Under the pieces are notes generated by a model that was not told where the DNA came from, searched no databases, and saw only the letters and a program-made list of their open reading frames with translations. DNA of 64,000 bases from Rhizobium sp. JAB6. GTDB lineage: Bacteria > Pseudomonadota > Alphaproteobacteria > Rhizobiales > Rhizobiaceae. Every line of letters starts with the position of its first letter. The first letter of the stretch is position 1. The position numbers and the translations under genes are program-made. This document shows positions 52,129-61,588 of the stretch, piece after piece. The stretch is taken from contig NZ_PYJQ01000009.1 in NCBI RefSeq assembly GCF_003024605.1, forward strand, positions 930,001 to 994,000, given 5' to 3'.

Positions 52129-52281
52129 GGCCGGTCTCTCCTTAAGTCTCTATCAGGGTTGCCAGACTGTAACCGGGTTCGGTTAATCGGATTCCAACAA
52201 ATATGGTTAATAATGTCCTAAGATTGTCCCCAAACGGTCCACTCACAGGACTTTGCGGCGATAAAGTGGCAGGTCTTTCCA

Positions 52282-53586
52282 CTACTCGAGCAAAGGCGAC
52301 CATGCCGGGTCGGAAGCGAAGCCCGGCGTCGGGATCTTCTGCTCGTTATAACCGGTCAGGTCGATCGAGTAGAGCTGCGGCCCGCTCGCGCCCGACGGCG
52401 CGCGGAAGAACATGATGACGCGGCCGTTCGGCGCCCAGGTCGGTCCCTCGCTGTAGGAGCCGGAGGTCAGGATTCGCTCGCCGGAGCCGTCCGGCTTCAT
52501 GACGCCGATGGAAAAGTTGCCGCCGGCCCGCTTGGTGAAGGCGATCAGATCGCCGCGCGGCGACCAGACCGGCGTGGAGTAGGAGCCGTTACCGAACGAG
52601 ATGCGGCGCTGGTTGGAGCCATCGGCATTCATGACATAGATCTGCGGCTGACCGCCGCGGTCGCTTTCGAAGGCGACCTGCGTGCCGTCGGGCGAATAGG
52701 ACGGCGAGGTATCGATCGCCGCCGTAGACGTCAGACGCGTCGTGGTGCGCGAGCGCAGATCCATCGTGTAGATATTGGCATTGCCTTCCTGCTGAAGGCT
52801 CATGATGACGCGCTGCCCGTCCGGCGAGAAGCGCGGCGAGAAGGTCATGCCCGGGAAGTTGCCGACCAGTTCGCGCTGGCCCGTCTGCAGCTGCAGCAGA
52901 TAGACGCGCGGCTGCTGGTTGGCGAAGGACATGTAGGTCACTTCCTGGCGGTTGGGCGAGAAGCGCGGCGTCAATACCAGGTCGCTGCCGTCGGTCAGCA
53001 TGCGCACGTTGGCGCCGTCCTGGTCCATGATGCCGAGCTGCGTCTTGCGGGCGGTCTTCGGGCCGCTTTCGGCAACGAAAACCACGCGGGTATCGAAATA
53101 GCCCTTCTCGCCGGTGATCTTCTGATAGATCGCATCGGCGATGATGTGCGCGACACGACGCCAGTTATCAGGCTGGGCAAAGAACTGCTGGCCGATCATC
53201 TGGCTATTGCCGAACGTATCCCAGAGGCGGAATTCGGCGCGGAGGCGGCCGCCTTCCTGCGTCACGCGGCCAGTCACCAGCGCCTGCGCGTTGATCGAGG
53301 TCCAGTCCTGGAAACGCGGAGTCGAATCCGGATTGGTAATCTTCTCGATGAAGGCCTGCTTGTTAATCGGAGCGAACAGTCCGGAGCGCTGCAGGTCGGC
53401 GGCGATCACGCTCGAGATCTGCGGTCCGAGGCTATCGTTCGACAGAAGGTCGGTGATAGCGATCGGCATGGGCTGGACGTTGCCCTTGTTGATATTGAGC
53501 TCGACCACGGCATAGGCCGGAGTGGATGCCACAGCCATCAGGCCTGCTAGCACCACCAGGAGGCGGACGAAGGATTTTCTGATCAT
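52282..53586 (-). CDS. tolB: TolB beta-propeller protein
   Basis: The protein has 434 residues from ATG 53586; an in-frame ATG 7 codons upstream is also possible. Signal peptide ends near VASTPAYA. N-terminal alpha/beta domain, then six-bladed propeller with repeated WD-like SPDGxxVAF, e.g. [44 protein letters not shown]. It is periplasmic and binds Pal and TolA. Lies 20 bases after the TolA-C-like gene. Confidence 0.96.
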   Translation of the reverse strand: MIRKSFVRLLVVLAGLMAVASTPAYAVVELNINKGNVQPMPIAITDLLSNDSLGPQISSVIAADLQRSGLFAPINKQAFIEKITNPDSTPRFQDWTSINAQALVTGRVTQEGGRLRAEFRLWDTFGNSQMIGQQFFAQPDNWRRVAHIIADAIYQKITGEKGYFDTRVVFVAESGPKTARKTQLGIMDQDGANVRMLTDGSDLVLTPRFSPNRQEVTYMSFANQQPRVYLLQLQTGQRELVGNFPGMTFSPRFSPDGQRVIMSLQQEGNANIYTMDLRSRTTTRLTSTAAIDTSPSYSPDGTQVAFESDRGGQPQIYVMNADGSNQRRISFGNGSYSTPVWSPRGDLIAFTKRAGGNFSIGVMKPDGSGERILTSGSYSEGPTWAPNGRVIMFFRAPSGASGPQLYSIDLTGYNEQKIPTPGFASDPAWSPLLE

Positions 53587-53606
53587 ATGTATCAAGCCTT
53601 TCAGCA

Positions 53607-54032
53607 TTAATTCGCTGGATCACTGGCATCGAAGCGAAGCGTCACTTCTTTCCAGTCGTCATATTGATCTATTGGTAGGTTTTTGAACGGAGCGGCCCGG
53701 AGCACGGCTCGCACAGCGGCGGCCTCCATGGCTTGTTGCGTCGCCTTGGGTCCACCAGCCGCGGTAACCTTCGGTTCGCCCACGATCTCTCCGCTTCGGC
53801 TGAGCTTGAGATGCACTCGGACGTGGACATGCTTCGCCCCTGCCATGCCGGGCACGATATTCCAATTCTTCGCCACGTCGTCGCGGATGCTGGCCCCAAT
53901 CGAATTTCCGCGAGGCTGTGTAGCGCTTCCAGCCTGTGCTGACACGGCACCAACCAACATCATCCCCAAGGCCATAAGCAAGCTCATGCCGAAGCGAGGA
54001 CAGTGAATTGTCAAAAGCTGCACCCCCCGCAT
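53607..54032 (-). CDS. TolA C-terminal-like periplasmic protein
   Basis: The protein has 141 residues from ATG 54032, overlapping the tolA stop (ATGA). An N-terminal signal peptide or anchor (about 17-34, [17 protein letters not shown]) precedes a domain resembling the end of Tol[70 protein letters not shown]. TolA here has the matching pattern (ISKNWLVVPGMEGASDVTIK). The gene seems to be a second TolA-C unit, possibly for an extra TolB contact. Confidence 0.8.
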   Translation of the reverse strand: MRGVQLLTIHCPRFGMSLLMALGMMLVGAVSAQAGSATQPRGNSIGASIRDDVAKNWNIVPGMAGAKHVHVRVHLKLSRSGEIVGEPKVTAAGGPKATQQAMEAAAVRAVLRAAPFKNLPIDQYDDWKEVTLRFDASDPAN

Positions 54033-55282
54033 CACATTCCCAAGTCTCTCGGATCGAAGTTGAGCACCAGCTCGTTCCAGCCGTCCGAGCCATCGTACTT
54101 GTCCGGCGGCAACAACCCTCCGGCATTTACTTCCTTCTGCAGATCGGCGCGGCTTTTCATCACCGCACGCTCAGCAGCCCCCCTCAGGGCATTCTGGGTG
54201 GTTGTCGGTCCACCGCTGACGGAGACTTCCGGTGTGCCGATAATCTGTCCTGACTTGTCGAGGCGAACATGAACCTTGATCGTGACATCGCTTGCCCCTT
54301 CCATGCCGGGGACGACAAGCCAGTTCTTACTGATCAGATCGCGCAAACCGTCTTTTTGACTTTGGCTGAGCTTGCCGCCGCCGAGCGACTTCATGCCGCC
54401 GCGCGAGGTAACGGGCGTATCAGCACCGGCGGAAGCCTGCTGGGACGAACGTTTCGCACCGCCCTTCGACGATGTGTTGTTCAGCATGGCAGCAATGTCA
54501 TTCTCGTTGAAATCGCTGGCACTCGACTTGGGTCCCTTGGCGGACTCACGTTTCTTGTCGGCGTCCTTCTTGCCGTCGTCGGACGACGTATTCTTGCTTG
54601 TGCTTTGCGTCGTCGTCTTATCCGTCGGCTTTGCGTCGGCGACCTTCACGTCCGGCTTCGGCGTCGGCTTGGCCTCCGGCTTCTGCTCGGCAGCCTTCGG
54701 CGGCGTCGGCTGGGGCTTCACATCCGGCACGGGGACGTTGTTTGGCAGCTGAATTTCGGCTTGTTCCGTCGGCTGCGGCGCCGGCGGGGTCGGCGTTGCA
54801 TCGGCCTTCGGTGTCGGGGGCGTGGGATCCGGCTTCGGGGTCGGCGTCACCTCAGGTTTTTGCTGCGGAATGGCGGCCACTTCCTTGGGGGCGGCTTCCG
54901 TTTCCTTCTGTTCGATCGTCTTGACGTCGTTCGGCCTCGGATCGTCCTGCGGAACGGGCGCATCCACCTTCTTCGGCGCCAGGGCCGCAGTCTCGCTCTC
55001 CGGCCGTTGCGTCGGTACGACCGGGTTCTTGATATCGACCTTGTTCTCGCCGGTATTCTGGGCGTTGGCGACCTGGTCCTGCTTGGTGGTCGGCTTGCGC
55101 GCGGCGTGATCCGTCACGGGCGCTTTCTTCTCACCCTGCTGAAGCTGGTCCGCAGTCACGATATCGACATCCATTGCCGTGCTTTCCGGCGTCTCAAGCG
55201 GCGCCGGCGCACTCAGCGTCACCATGGCGCCGATCAGCACCAGGATGTGAATGACAGCAGAGGTAGCAAGACTGCGCTTCAT
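54032..55282 (-). CDS. tolA: TolA cell-envelope protein
   Basis: The protein has 416 residues: a single membrane helix at the N-terminus (about 7-25), a long Pro/Lys/Glu/Thr-rich linker (about 60-260), and a C-terminal domain (about 310-416; SKNWLVVPGMEGASDVTIKV, ALRGAAERAVMKS). It connects TolQR in the inner membrane with TolB/Pal through the periplasm. Its linker is longer and more Pro-rich than in E. coli, as in other alphaproteobacteria. Confidence 0.92.
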   Translation of the reverse strand: MKRSLATSAVIHILVLIGAMVTLSAPAPLETPESTAMDVDIVTADQLQQGEKKAPVTDHAARKPTTKQDQVANAQNTGENKVDIKNPVVPTQRPESETAALAPKKVDAPVPQDDPRPNDVKTIEQKETEAAPKEVAAIPQQKPEVTPTPKPDPTPPTPKADATPTPPAPQPTEQAEIQLPNNVPVPDVKPQPTPPKAAEQKPEAKPTPKPDVKVADAKPTDKTTTQSTSKNTSSDDGKKDADKKRESAKGPKSSASDFNENDIAAMLNNTSSKGGAKRSSQQASAGADTPVTSRGGMKSLGGGKLSQSQKDGLRDLISKNWLVVPGMEGASDVTIKVHVRLDKSGQIIGTPEVSVSGGPTTTQNALRGAAERAVMKSRADLQKEVNAGGLLPPDKYDGSDGWNELVLNFDPRDLGM

Positions 55283-55291
55283 GTCGGTTCG

Positions 55292-55750
55292 TCAGTGGTC
55301 CGTTATCTGCTGCGTAACCAGGCCGATATTCTTGTAACCGGCTTCCTGAATGCGAGACATGACGTCGGCGATGACGCCGTAGGGCGCCTTGCCGTCGCCA
55401 CGCACGAAAATGCGCTCGTTATAGCCGGTCGTCGCAATCGCCTTCAGCTTGTCGGCGATCTCGGTCACGTTAATCTGCGTCTCCTGCAGGAAGACTTGGC
55501 CATCGGCCTTGATCGAGATCGTGATCGGCTGGGTCTGGGCGTTCAGTGCGCCGGCCTGCGTCTGCGGCAGGTCGATCGGCACGCCCGATGTCATCATCGG
55601 CGCCGCCACCATGAAGATGATCAGCAGCACGAGCATGACGTCGACCAGCGGCGTTACGTTAATCTCGGAAATCGGGCCGCCACGGCCTCCACCACGACGA
55701 CCGCCACGGCGGCCACCGCCGCCACCACTACCTCCAACAGACATTCCCAT
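55292..55750 (-). CDS. tolR: TolR, ExbD-type proton-driven subunit
   Basis: The protein has 152 residues: a Gly/Arg-rich N-terminal cytosolic part (GGRRGGRRGGGRGG), one membrane segment (about 36-55; VTPLVDVMLVLLIIFMVAAP) with the essential Asp, and a periplasmic ExbD domain (TISIKADGQVFLQETQINVT). Couples the proton gradient to TolA. It lies 9 bases upstream of tolA and follows tolQ. Confidence 0.94.
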   Translation of the reverse strand: MGMSVGGSGGGGGRRGGRRGGGRGGPISEINVTPLVDVMLVLLIIFMVAAPMMTSGVPIDLPQTQAGALNAQTQPITISIKADGQVFLQETQINVTEIADKLKAIATTGYNERIFVRGDGKAPYGVIADVMSRIQEAGYKNIGLVTQQITDH

Positions 55751-55776
55751 GTGAATACTCCGGTTCTGTCCGCGAC

Positions 55777-56499
55777 TTACTGCGCAGCCTGACGCGGCTG
55801 CAGCTTTTCATCGATCTGGCGCGAAAGGATGGCGGAGAATTCATCCGCGAAGCCTTCCATGCGGCCCGAGAGCTTGCCGGCATCGGCCGAGAACTTGTTG
55901 TAGGCGATAACCGCCGGAATAGCGGCAACCAGACCGATCGCGGTTGCGAGCAGCGCTTCGGCGATGCCCGGCGCGACGACCGCAAGGTTGGTCGACTTCG
56001 AGCCGGCGATCGCCTGGAACGAGGTCATGATACCGACGACGGTACCGAAGAGACCGATGAACGGACCGGCGGAGCCGATGGTCGCAAGCGATCCGAGACG
56101 GGCCGTCAGATGTTCCGATTCACGCGCCAGCGTCACGTCCATGGCGCGATCGATACGCATCTGCAGACCGATCGGCGAACGGGCGCCGCGCTCGAAGGAT
56201 TTCTTCCATTCGCGCATGGCCGCGACGAAAATGGCGCTGAGGCCGGTATTGTTGCGCTCCGAAAGCGTGCGGTACAGCTCTTCGAGCGACTGGCCGGACC
56301 AGAAAACCTGCTCGAAGTGATCGAACTGCCGCCGCGCCCGCGCATAGCTCAGATATTTGTCGATGACGATCGCCCAGGTCCATACGGACGCTGCCAGCAG
56401 GCCGATCATGACGAGCTTGACCACCAGGCCTGCCTGCATGAAGAGCGACCAGAGGGTGATATCCGGTGTGGTGGCCGCTGCCAATGCTACTTGTTCCAT
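55777..56499 (-). CDS. tolQ: TolQ, MotA/ExbB-type proton channel
   Basis: The protein has 240 residues: membrane segment 1 near 17-38, cytosolic loop, and two C-terminal membrane segments (about 134-156 and 170-192). The MotA/ExbB pattern is present: RLGSLATIGSAGPFIGLFGT, VVGIMTSFQ, GIAEALLATAIGLVAAIPAV and AYNKF. It is the first gene of tolQRAB and its own upstream region of 417 bases probably holds the promoter. Confidence 0.95.
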   Translation of the reverse strand: MEQVALAAATTPDITLWSLFMQAGLVVKLVMIGLLAASVWTWAIVIDKYLSYARARRQFDHFEQVFWSGQSLEELYRTLSERNNTGLSAIFVAAMREWKKSFERGARSPIGLQMRIDRAMDVTLARESEHLTARLGSLATIGSAGPFIGLFGTVVGIMTSFQAIAGSKSTNLAVVAPGIAEALLATAIGLVAAIPAVIAYNKFSADAGKLSGRMEGFADEFSAILSRQIDEKLQPRQAAQ

Positions 56500-56916
56500 T
56501 GATCCAAAATCCCCGAATCCAAACGCCCGGTGCTAGACCGGGCGGCTAAAAGTGATCTCACAAGAATTGTTTGGCAGCCGCCGCTGAACGCCCTGGTCAA
56601 GCCTTCCAAGCTTACAACTGCCTTCTTGCCGTCAAATTTGGTCAAAGGAAGGCGTGCACCGCACAAACTCCGACATAATCAGTAAGACACTATTATGGTT
56701 AAAAGAATGTTAGCGTCGAAACAGGAAGGATTTGGCAGCGGCGAAGGTTATTCTCGCTCGAGGGAAGAACGGACCGGACGAGACCGGCGACAAACGCAGA
56801 CAAGCTTGCGCGCGGAATTCCTTCACATATAACTCAAGTTATTGCAAGCTGTCTCTTGTCCATCATGCTACCCCTATGCGAGGCGGCCTGATACGATGAG
56901 CATGCCAAATTATTGA
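56500..56916. other. Non-coding region between tolQ and ybgC
   Basis: No gene is seen. The part at 56680-56720 is AT-rich (ACACTATTATGGTTAAAAGA area), a likely promoter position for tolQ on the minus strand, and 56815-56840 is again AT-rich, but no boxes are convincing. Confidence 0.4.
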
Positions 56917-57372
56917 TTAACCAGCATTTTCCGACGCCATGAGCATCTGCGCGGCAAGTTTCTCAGGCAGGCGGCGCGGACGCCCTTTCGCATTGATCAC
57001 GGCAATGATGACCTTCGCGGCAATCAGCAGCGTTTCGCCGCGCCGGATTTCCTGGGACAGGACCATCTTGGCACCGCCGGCCTTTTCGGTGACTGTGCGG
57101 ATCGTCAGCAGGTCATCCATGAGCGCCGGCCCTTTGAAGTCGATCTCCATGCGGTGAACGACGAAAACCAACCCCTCTTCATCGGCATTCAGAAGTTCGC
57201 GCTGTTCCACGCCGAGACAACGCAGATAATCCGTGCGTCCGCGCTCGAGGAAATGCAGGTAGCGCGCGTGATAGACGAGGCCGGAAAAATCCGTATCCTC
57301 ATAATAGACTCGCTGCACCAGCCGGTGGCTTCCGGCTTCCAGTTCCCCAGCAATCAGAAAGGGGCTGTTCAT
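56917..57372 (-). CDS. ybgC: YbgC-type acyl-CoA thioesterase
   Basis: The protein has 151 residues from ATG 57372 (GGAG about 10 bases upstream), the usual family length; the frame is open further upstream to 57450. Hotdog fold: QRVYYEDTDFSGLVYHARYL (with the catalytic Asp of DTDFSG), HFLERGRTDYLR, VVHRMEIDFKGPALMDDLLT. It belongs to the Tol-Pal-linked thioesterases, which hydrolyse short-chain acyl-CoA and bind phospholipid enzymes. Confidence 0.9.
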   Translation of the reverse strand: MNSPFLIAGELEAGSHRLVQRVYYEDTDFSGLVYHARYLHFLERGRTDYLRCLGVEQRELLNADEEGLVFVVHRMEIDFKGPALMDDLLTIRTVTEKAGGAKMVLSQEIRRGETLLIAAKVIIAVINAKGRPRRLPEKLAAQMLMASENAG

Positions 57373-57507
57373 CGTTGCCGCATCTCCTTGAATGTCCGGC
57401 ATCTCTTTGGCCGAAGTTCTGCCATCAAGCAAGCTTTGAACAATTGTCATAAACTCCGACTATCCGGAATCGTGCCGGCTAGCGGATCGGCATGGAAGGA
57501 AGATCCT

Positions 57508-58728
57508 ATGAAAATTGCGGTTATGGGCGGTGACGGATTCATTGGTTGGCCAACCTCGCTTCACCTCTCCGACGCCGGTCATGAGATCCACATCCTCGAC
57601 AATCTCTCCCGCCGATGGATCGATACCGAGCTGGGTGTGCAGTCGTTGACGCCGATGGATTCGATTCAGGAACGCACCCGCATCTGGCACGCCGAAACCG
57701 GCCGCCGCATCCATTTCCACCTGATCGACCTCGCCAAGGACTATGAACTTCTGAAGAAATGGTTGGCCGAGCACCGCCCCGACGCGATCGTCCATTTCGC
57801 CGAGCAGCGCGCCGCTCCGTATTCGATGAAGAGTGACCGCCACAAGAACTACACGGTCAACAACAACGTCAACGCCACCCACAATCTTCTGAACGCGCTG
57901 GTCGAGCTCAATCTCGACTCGCATCTCGTGCATCTCGGCACGATGGGCGTCTATGGCTATTCGACGATCGGCGCCGCCATCCCCGAGGGCTATCTGCCCG
58001 TCGGCATCGAGACGACCGACGGCCGCACGGCGAGCCAGGAGATCCTCTATCCAGCCAATCCCGGCTCGATCTATCACATGACGAAATGCCTCGATCAGCT
58101 GCTCTTTCAATTCTATGCCAAGAACGACGGGCTGAGGATCACCGACCTGCATCAAGGCATCGTCTGGGGCACGCATACCGAGCAGACGCGCCGGCATGAA
58201 CAGCTGATCAACCGCTTCGATTATGACGGCGACTATGGCACGGTGCTCAACCGCTTCCTCATTCAGGCGGCGATCGGCTATCCCCTGACCGTCCATGGCA
58301 CCGGCGGCCAGACCCGTGCCTTCATCCATATCCAGGATTCCGTGCGCTGCATCGAGCTCGCGCTGAAGAATCCGCCGGCCCGCGGCGCCCGCGTCGAAAT
58401 CTTCAACCAGATGACGGAAACGCATCGCGTGCGCGATCTTGCCGATATGATCGCCAAGATGAGCGGCGCTGAGGTGGTCCGCCTGCCGAACCCGCGCAAG
58501 GAGGCACCGGAAAACGATCTCATCGTCAAAAACGACAAGTTCCTCGATCTCGGGCTGGCGCCGATCACACTGGAGGCGGGTCTTCTTAGCGAAATCGTCG
58601 ATGTCGCCAGGAAATATGCCTATCGTGTGGATCGCTCGCGCGTTCCCGCCGTTTCCGCCTGGACCAAGGATCTCGCCGCGACAGTCAACCATGATCCCGA
58701 GGGCAAGAGGCTGAAGTCCGTGTCATGA
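57508..58728 (+). CDS. sqdB: UDP-sulfoquinovose synthase
   Basis: The protein has 406 residues from ATG 57508 (GGAAGGA about 10 bases upstream). NAD-binding start GGDGFIGWPTSLHLSDAGHE (7-13 core), RRWIDTELGVQSLTP, and the catalytic set LGTMGVYGYS and YHMTKCLD (Tyr and Lys), plus the SQD1 block TDLHQGIVWGTHTEQT. It makes UDP-sulfoquinovose from UDP-glucose and sulfite, first committed step of the plant-type sulfolipid. It is divergent from ybgC. Confidence 0.96.
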   Translation: MKIAVMGGDGFIGWPTSLHLSDAGHEIHILDNLSRRWIDTELGVQSLTPMDSIQERTRIWHAETGRRIHFHLIDLAKDYELLKKWLAEHRPDAIVHFAEQRAAPYSMKSDRHKNYTVNNNVNATHNLLNALVELNLDSHLVHLGTMGVYGYSTIGAAIPEGYLPVGIETTDGRTASQEILYPANPGSIYHMTKCLDQLLFQFYAKNDGLRITDLHQGIVWGTHTEQTRRHEQLINRFDYDGDYGTVLNRFLIQAAIGYPLTVHGTGGQTRAFIHIQDSVRCIELALKNPPARGARVEIFNQMTETHRVRDLADMIAKMSGAEVVRLPNPRKEAPENDLIVKNDKFLDLGLAPITLEAGLLSEIVDVARKYAYRVDRSRVPAVSAWTKDLAATVNHDPEGKRLKSVS

Positions 58729-59591
58729 TGCCGGGAAGCGAATTACTGCAGGGCCTGCGCCCGCAGACCCGTCCTCGTGCCAGACAAGCATTCGTGACGC
58801 TCGTCACGAATGCCGACTACGCCATGGGCGCTCTGGCGCTGGCGCGCTCGATCGTGCGCAGCGGTACGAAAGCCGATATCGTCGTGCTGCATACGGAAGG
58901 GGTCGGCGAAGGCGACCTCGCCCCATTGGCCGCGCTCGACTGCCGGCTGGTCGCTGTCGAACATCTTCCGCTCTCGGATGCCTTCAACGAGCGGCATGCC
59001 CGTGGCAATCTTCACGCCGCTGCGCCTTTCACCAAGGGCCGCAAGCCCTCCTTCCACACGCCGCTCGATAATTTCTGCAAGCTCAGGCTCTGGCAGCTGA
59101 TCGAATACGATACCTGCGTCTTCATCGATGCGGATGCGCTGGTGCTGCGTAATGTCGACAGGCTTTTCGACTATCCGGAATTTTCGGCCGCGCCGAATGT
59201 CTACGAAAGCCTCACCGATTTCCATCGGCTGAATTCCGGCGTCTTCGTCGCCAAGCCGTCGCTAGCGACCTTTCAGCACATGCTGGAGCACCTCGACCGC
59301 CCTGACGTCTTCTGGCGGCGCACCGACCAGACCTTCCTCGAGACCTTCTTCCCGGATTGGCACGGACTGCCCATCTTCATGAACATGCTGCAATATGTGT
59401 GGTTCAGCATGCCCGAGCTTTGGAACTGGAGCAGTGTTTCGATCCTGCATTATCAGTATGAGAAGCCCTGGGAGGAAAATCATCCCAAGGCCGAGCTGCT
59501 GAAACCGCTGATCGAGCTGTGGCATAGCTTCCATTCCGGCCGGAACATGCCCGATATCGCCACGCTCGCAAACCCGCGAGCGGCGGCATGA
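58725..59591 (+). CDS. sqdD: Sulfolipid operon glycosyltransferase, GT8 type
   Basis: The protein has 288 residues. Glycogenin-like GT8: FVTLVTNADYAMGALALARS, DIVVLHTEG, metal-binding DAD in CVFIDADALVLRNVD, HRLNSGVFVAKPS, and RTDQTFLETFFPDWHGLP. ATG 58725 overlaps the sqdB stop; a second ATG at 58728 is the next codon. In R. sphaeroides, SqdD is a glycosyltransferase of this type in the same operon, moving sulfoquinovose toward diacylglycerol. The name is inferred from operon and fold. Confidence 0.8.
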   Translation: MMPGSELLQGLRPQTRPRARQAFVTLVTNADYAMGALALARSIVRSGTKADIVVLHTEGVGEGDLAPLAALDCRLVAVEHLPLSDAFNERHARGNLHAAAPFTKGRKPSFHTPLDNFCKLRLWQLIEYDTCVFIDADALVLRNVDRLFDYPEFSAAPNVYESLTDFHRLNSGVFVAKPSLATFQHMLEHLDRPDVFWRRTDQTFLETFFPDWHGLPIFMNMLQYVWFSMPELWNWSSVSILHYQYEKPWEENHPKAELLKPLIELWHSFHSGRNMPDIATLANPRAAA

Positions 59592-60541
59592 AAGTCCTTG
59601 TATCAGGCGGAACGGGCCTCGTCGGCCGATACATCGCCGAGGAACTGCTGTCGGCCGGATATAAGGTTGTCATCGGTGGGCGCAATCCGCCCCCACCGGG
59701 CCTCTTTTCCCAGCCCGTCTCTTTCGTCCCCCTGAGCCTTAACCCAACGGAAAATCAAAGCAGCGCCTTCGACGATGCCTATTTCTTCGTGCATGCCGCC
59801 TTCAGCCATGTCGCCGGCAAATATCGCGGCGGCGAAGGGGAAGATCCGCAAGGCTTTCGCCGCCTCAATCTCGACGGCTCGGTCAAGCTTTTCGAGACGG
59901 CCAGAAGGGCCGGCATTCGCCGCTGCATCTTTCTGTCTTCCCGCGCCGTCTATGGCGATGGCATTGCCGGGGAGGAGCTGACCGAGACGGCCGCGCCGAA
60001 GCCGAATACGCTCTACGGTGAAATCAAGCGTGATGCCGAGCACGCCCTGTTTTCTCTGTCCATGCCGGGCTTTGCCACGGCGAGCCTTAGAGCGACGGGC
60101 GTCTATGGCGACCTGCGGCCGAACAAATGGGATGAGATGTTCAGCGACCATCTGAGCGGCAAGCCAGTTCCTTCCCGCGCCGGAACCGAGGTTCACGGCC
60201 GCGATCTCGGCCGCGCGGTTCGTCTTCTGCTGGAAACGGAAACCGGCCGCATTGACGGCCAAGCCTTCAATCTCTCGGATATCCTGACAGACACGTGCGA
60301 AATCCTAGGGCATCTTCAAAGCGCAATGGGTTGTGCGCATGCGCTGCCGGCGCCCGCGGAGCGCGATGCGATCTCTGTCATGGATACGGCGAAAATCCGC
60401 GCACTCGGATGGCAAGGCGGCGGAAAGGCGTTGCTGCGGCAGACGATCGAAACGCTGGCGAAGACGATGTCGCCACAGGTTATCCTCAGCGCATCAGCTT
60501 CGTCTCGTCCCAACCAAGCGCCGCCAGTTCCTCGCCCCTGA
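59588..60541 (+). CDS. sqdC: NAD-dependent epimerase/reductase of the sulfolipid operon
   Basis: The protein has 317 residues. SDR-type: VSGGTGLVGRYIAEELL start, SSRAVYGDG, YGEIKRD (Tyr and Lys). ATG 59588 overlaps the sqdD stop by 4 bases. Gene order sqdB-GT8-SDR fits the sqdBDC operon; SqdC is an accessory reductase-like protein in R. sphaeroides. Its end overlaps the converging DinB-like gene by 56 bases. Name by synteny. Confidence 0.75.
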   Translation: MKVLVSGGTGLVGRYIAEELLSAGYKVVIGGRNPPPPGLFSQPVSFVPLSLNPTENQSSAFDDAYFFVHAAFSHVAGKYRGGEGEDPQGFRRLNLDGSVKLFETARRAGIRRCIFLSSRAVYGDGIAGEELTETAAPKPNTLYGEIKRDAEHALFSLSMPGFATASLRATGVYGDLRPNKWDEMFSDHLSGKPVPSRAGTEVHGRDLGRAVRLLLETETGRIDGQAFNLSDILTDTCEILGHLQSAMGCAHALPAPAERDAISVMDTAKIRALGWQGGGKALLRQTIETLAKTMSPQVILSASASSRPNQAPPVPRP

Positions 60542-61049
60542 ACCGCGCATCGTCGGAAACGATGAATTCATCGAGCTGCGGCGGCGCAACGCTGCTTCCG
60601 GCCAGCATGGCATGCACCTGCCCGCGGTGATGCGTCTGATGCTGGAACAGATGGTTCAGCACATCGTCCGCCCTCTCCCGCTGAATACGGCCCTCACGTT
60701 GGATATCGACGATCCGCACAGCCGTCTCCGGCGTCAGAGCCTCGCAGAACACGATCAGCCTGCGATCGACATCGGCCTGCTCCCGGCTCAACTCGTCCAG
60801 CCGGTCATACGGCTCCTCGATGTCAAAAGCCTTCAGGCCCAGAGTACCGCCTTCAAGCGCGTCGACGTAGAACCAGTCCACCGTCAGGATATGATTAAGG
60901 GTCGCCTTGATAGACGGAAAGAAGCTCATACGCCTCGCCTCGAATTCGCCGGGCAGCAACGCCGCACAAGCACGATACAGCCGGACATTCGCCAATGCGT
61001 TATTATAGGCAAGCTTACGAAAGCTGCGAACCGAATCGAAAGCGGCCAT
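60486..61049 (-). CDS. DinB family protein
   Basis: The protein has 187 residues from ATG 61049. DinB four-helix bundle with metal His in SIKATLNHILTVDWFYVDAL and in LNHLFQHQTHHRGQVHAMLA. The start RSFRKLAYNNALANVRLYRA is typical. These proteins are metal-dependent, often thiol-transferase-like (bacillithiol or glutathione relatives), and some respond to DNA damage. It overlaps sqdC in a convergent way. Confidence 0.85.
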   Translation of the reverse strand: MAAFDSVRSFRKLAYNNALANVRLYRACAALLPGEFEARRMSFFPSIKATLNHILTVDWFYVDALEGGTLGLKAFDIEEPYDRLDELSREQADVDRRLIVFCEALTPETAVRIVDIQREGRIQRERADDVLNHLFQHQTHHRGQVHAMLAGSSVAPPQLDEFIVSDDARFRGEELAALGWDETKLMR

Positions 61050-61072
61050 CCAATCCCCCAAAGCCAAATCCC

Positions 61073-61582
61073 CTAAGTCCTGTCGAGATCGCCATCCCGC
61101 CAGACGAGATGACGAGACGTCAGCGGCAGATTCTCGATTTCCTCGGCGATGAAATAGGGCGGGATGTCGAGCGCCACCAGCGCCTTGCGCGTCGCCCGCA
61201 CCCATTTGAATTCCAGATCGTTGTCGCCGTCCTTGATTCGATGCACGATCCTCTCGGGATCGAAAGGAAATCCGGCTGGAATTTCCATCAGGTAATAGAG
61301 GCCGAGTTCATGCCAGTCCAGTTCTTCGTAATGGAAGAAATTCTCTACGGACCAGAGCAGGCGCCCGACCGTGACATCCACGCCGAGCTCCTCCATCATC
61401 TCGCGCCGCAGGGTCTCTTCCGAGGTCTCACCGATCTCGGCCCGGCCGCCTGGAAAGGTCCAGAAGGCTTCATGTACGGCGCGATGCACCAGGACATGGC
61501 CGTCGCGAAATCCAAGGCCCCCGACACGCACCTGGAAGCGCGCTCGGCCGGCATTCAATCTGATATGTTTGCGTTTCGGCAT
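61073..61582 (-). CDS. NUDIX hydrolase
   Basis: The protein has 169 residues. Nudix box: GGRAEIGETSEETLRREMME and ELGVD, matching GX5EX7REUXEEXGU. The first part has GLGFRDGHVLVHRAVHEAFW. It hydrolyses a nucleoside diphosphate-linked substrate; which one cannot be said. It lies 6 bases from the metallophosphoesterase stop and 23 from the DinB gene. Confidence 0.88.
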   Translation of the reverse strand: MPKRKHIRLNAGRARFQVRVGGLGFRDGHVLVHRAVHEAFWTFPGGRAEIGETSEETLRREMMEELGVDVTVGRLLWSVENFFHYEELDWHELGLYYLMEIPAGFPFDPERIVHRIKDGDNDLEFKWVRATRKALVALDIPPYFIAEEIENLPLTSRHLVWRDGDLDRT

Positions 61583-61588
61583 GATCCT

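Noticed and set aside
54269..55792. 507-codon + strand frame opposite tolA and tolR
   Set aside because: Arg/His low-complexity product that mirrors the repetitive TolA linker; not a gene.
57460..58692. 410-codon minus frame opposite sqdB
   Set aside because: Antisense shadow; SqdB is unambiguous on the + strand.
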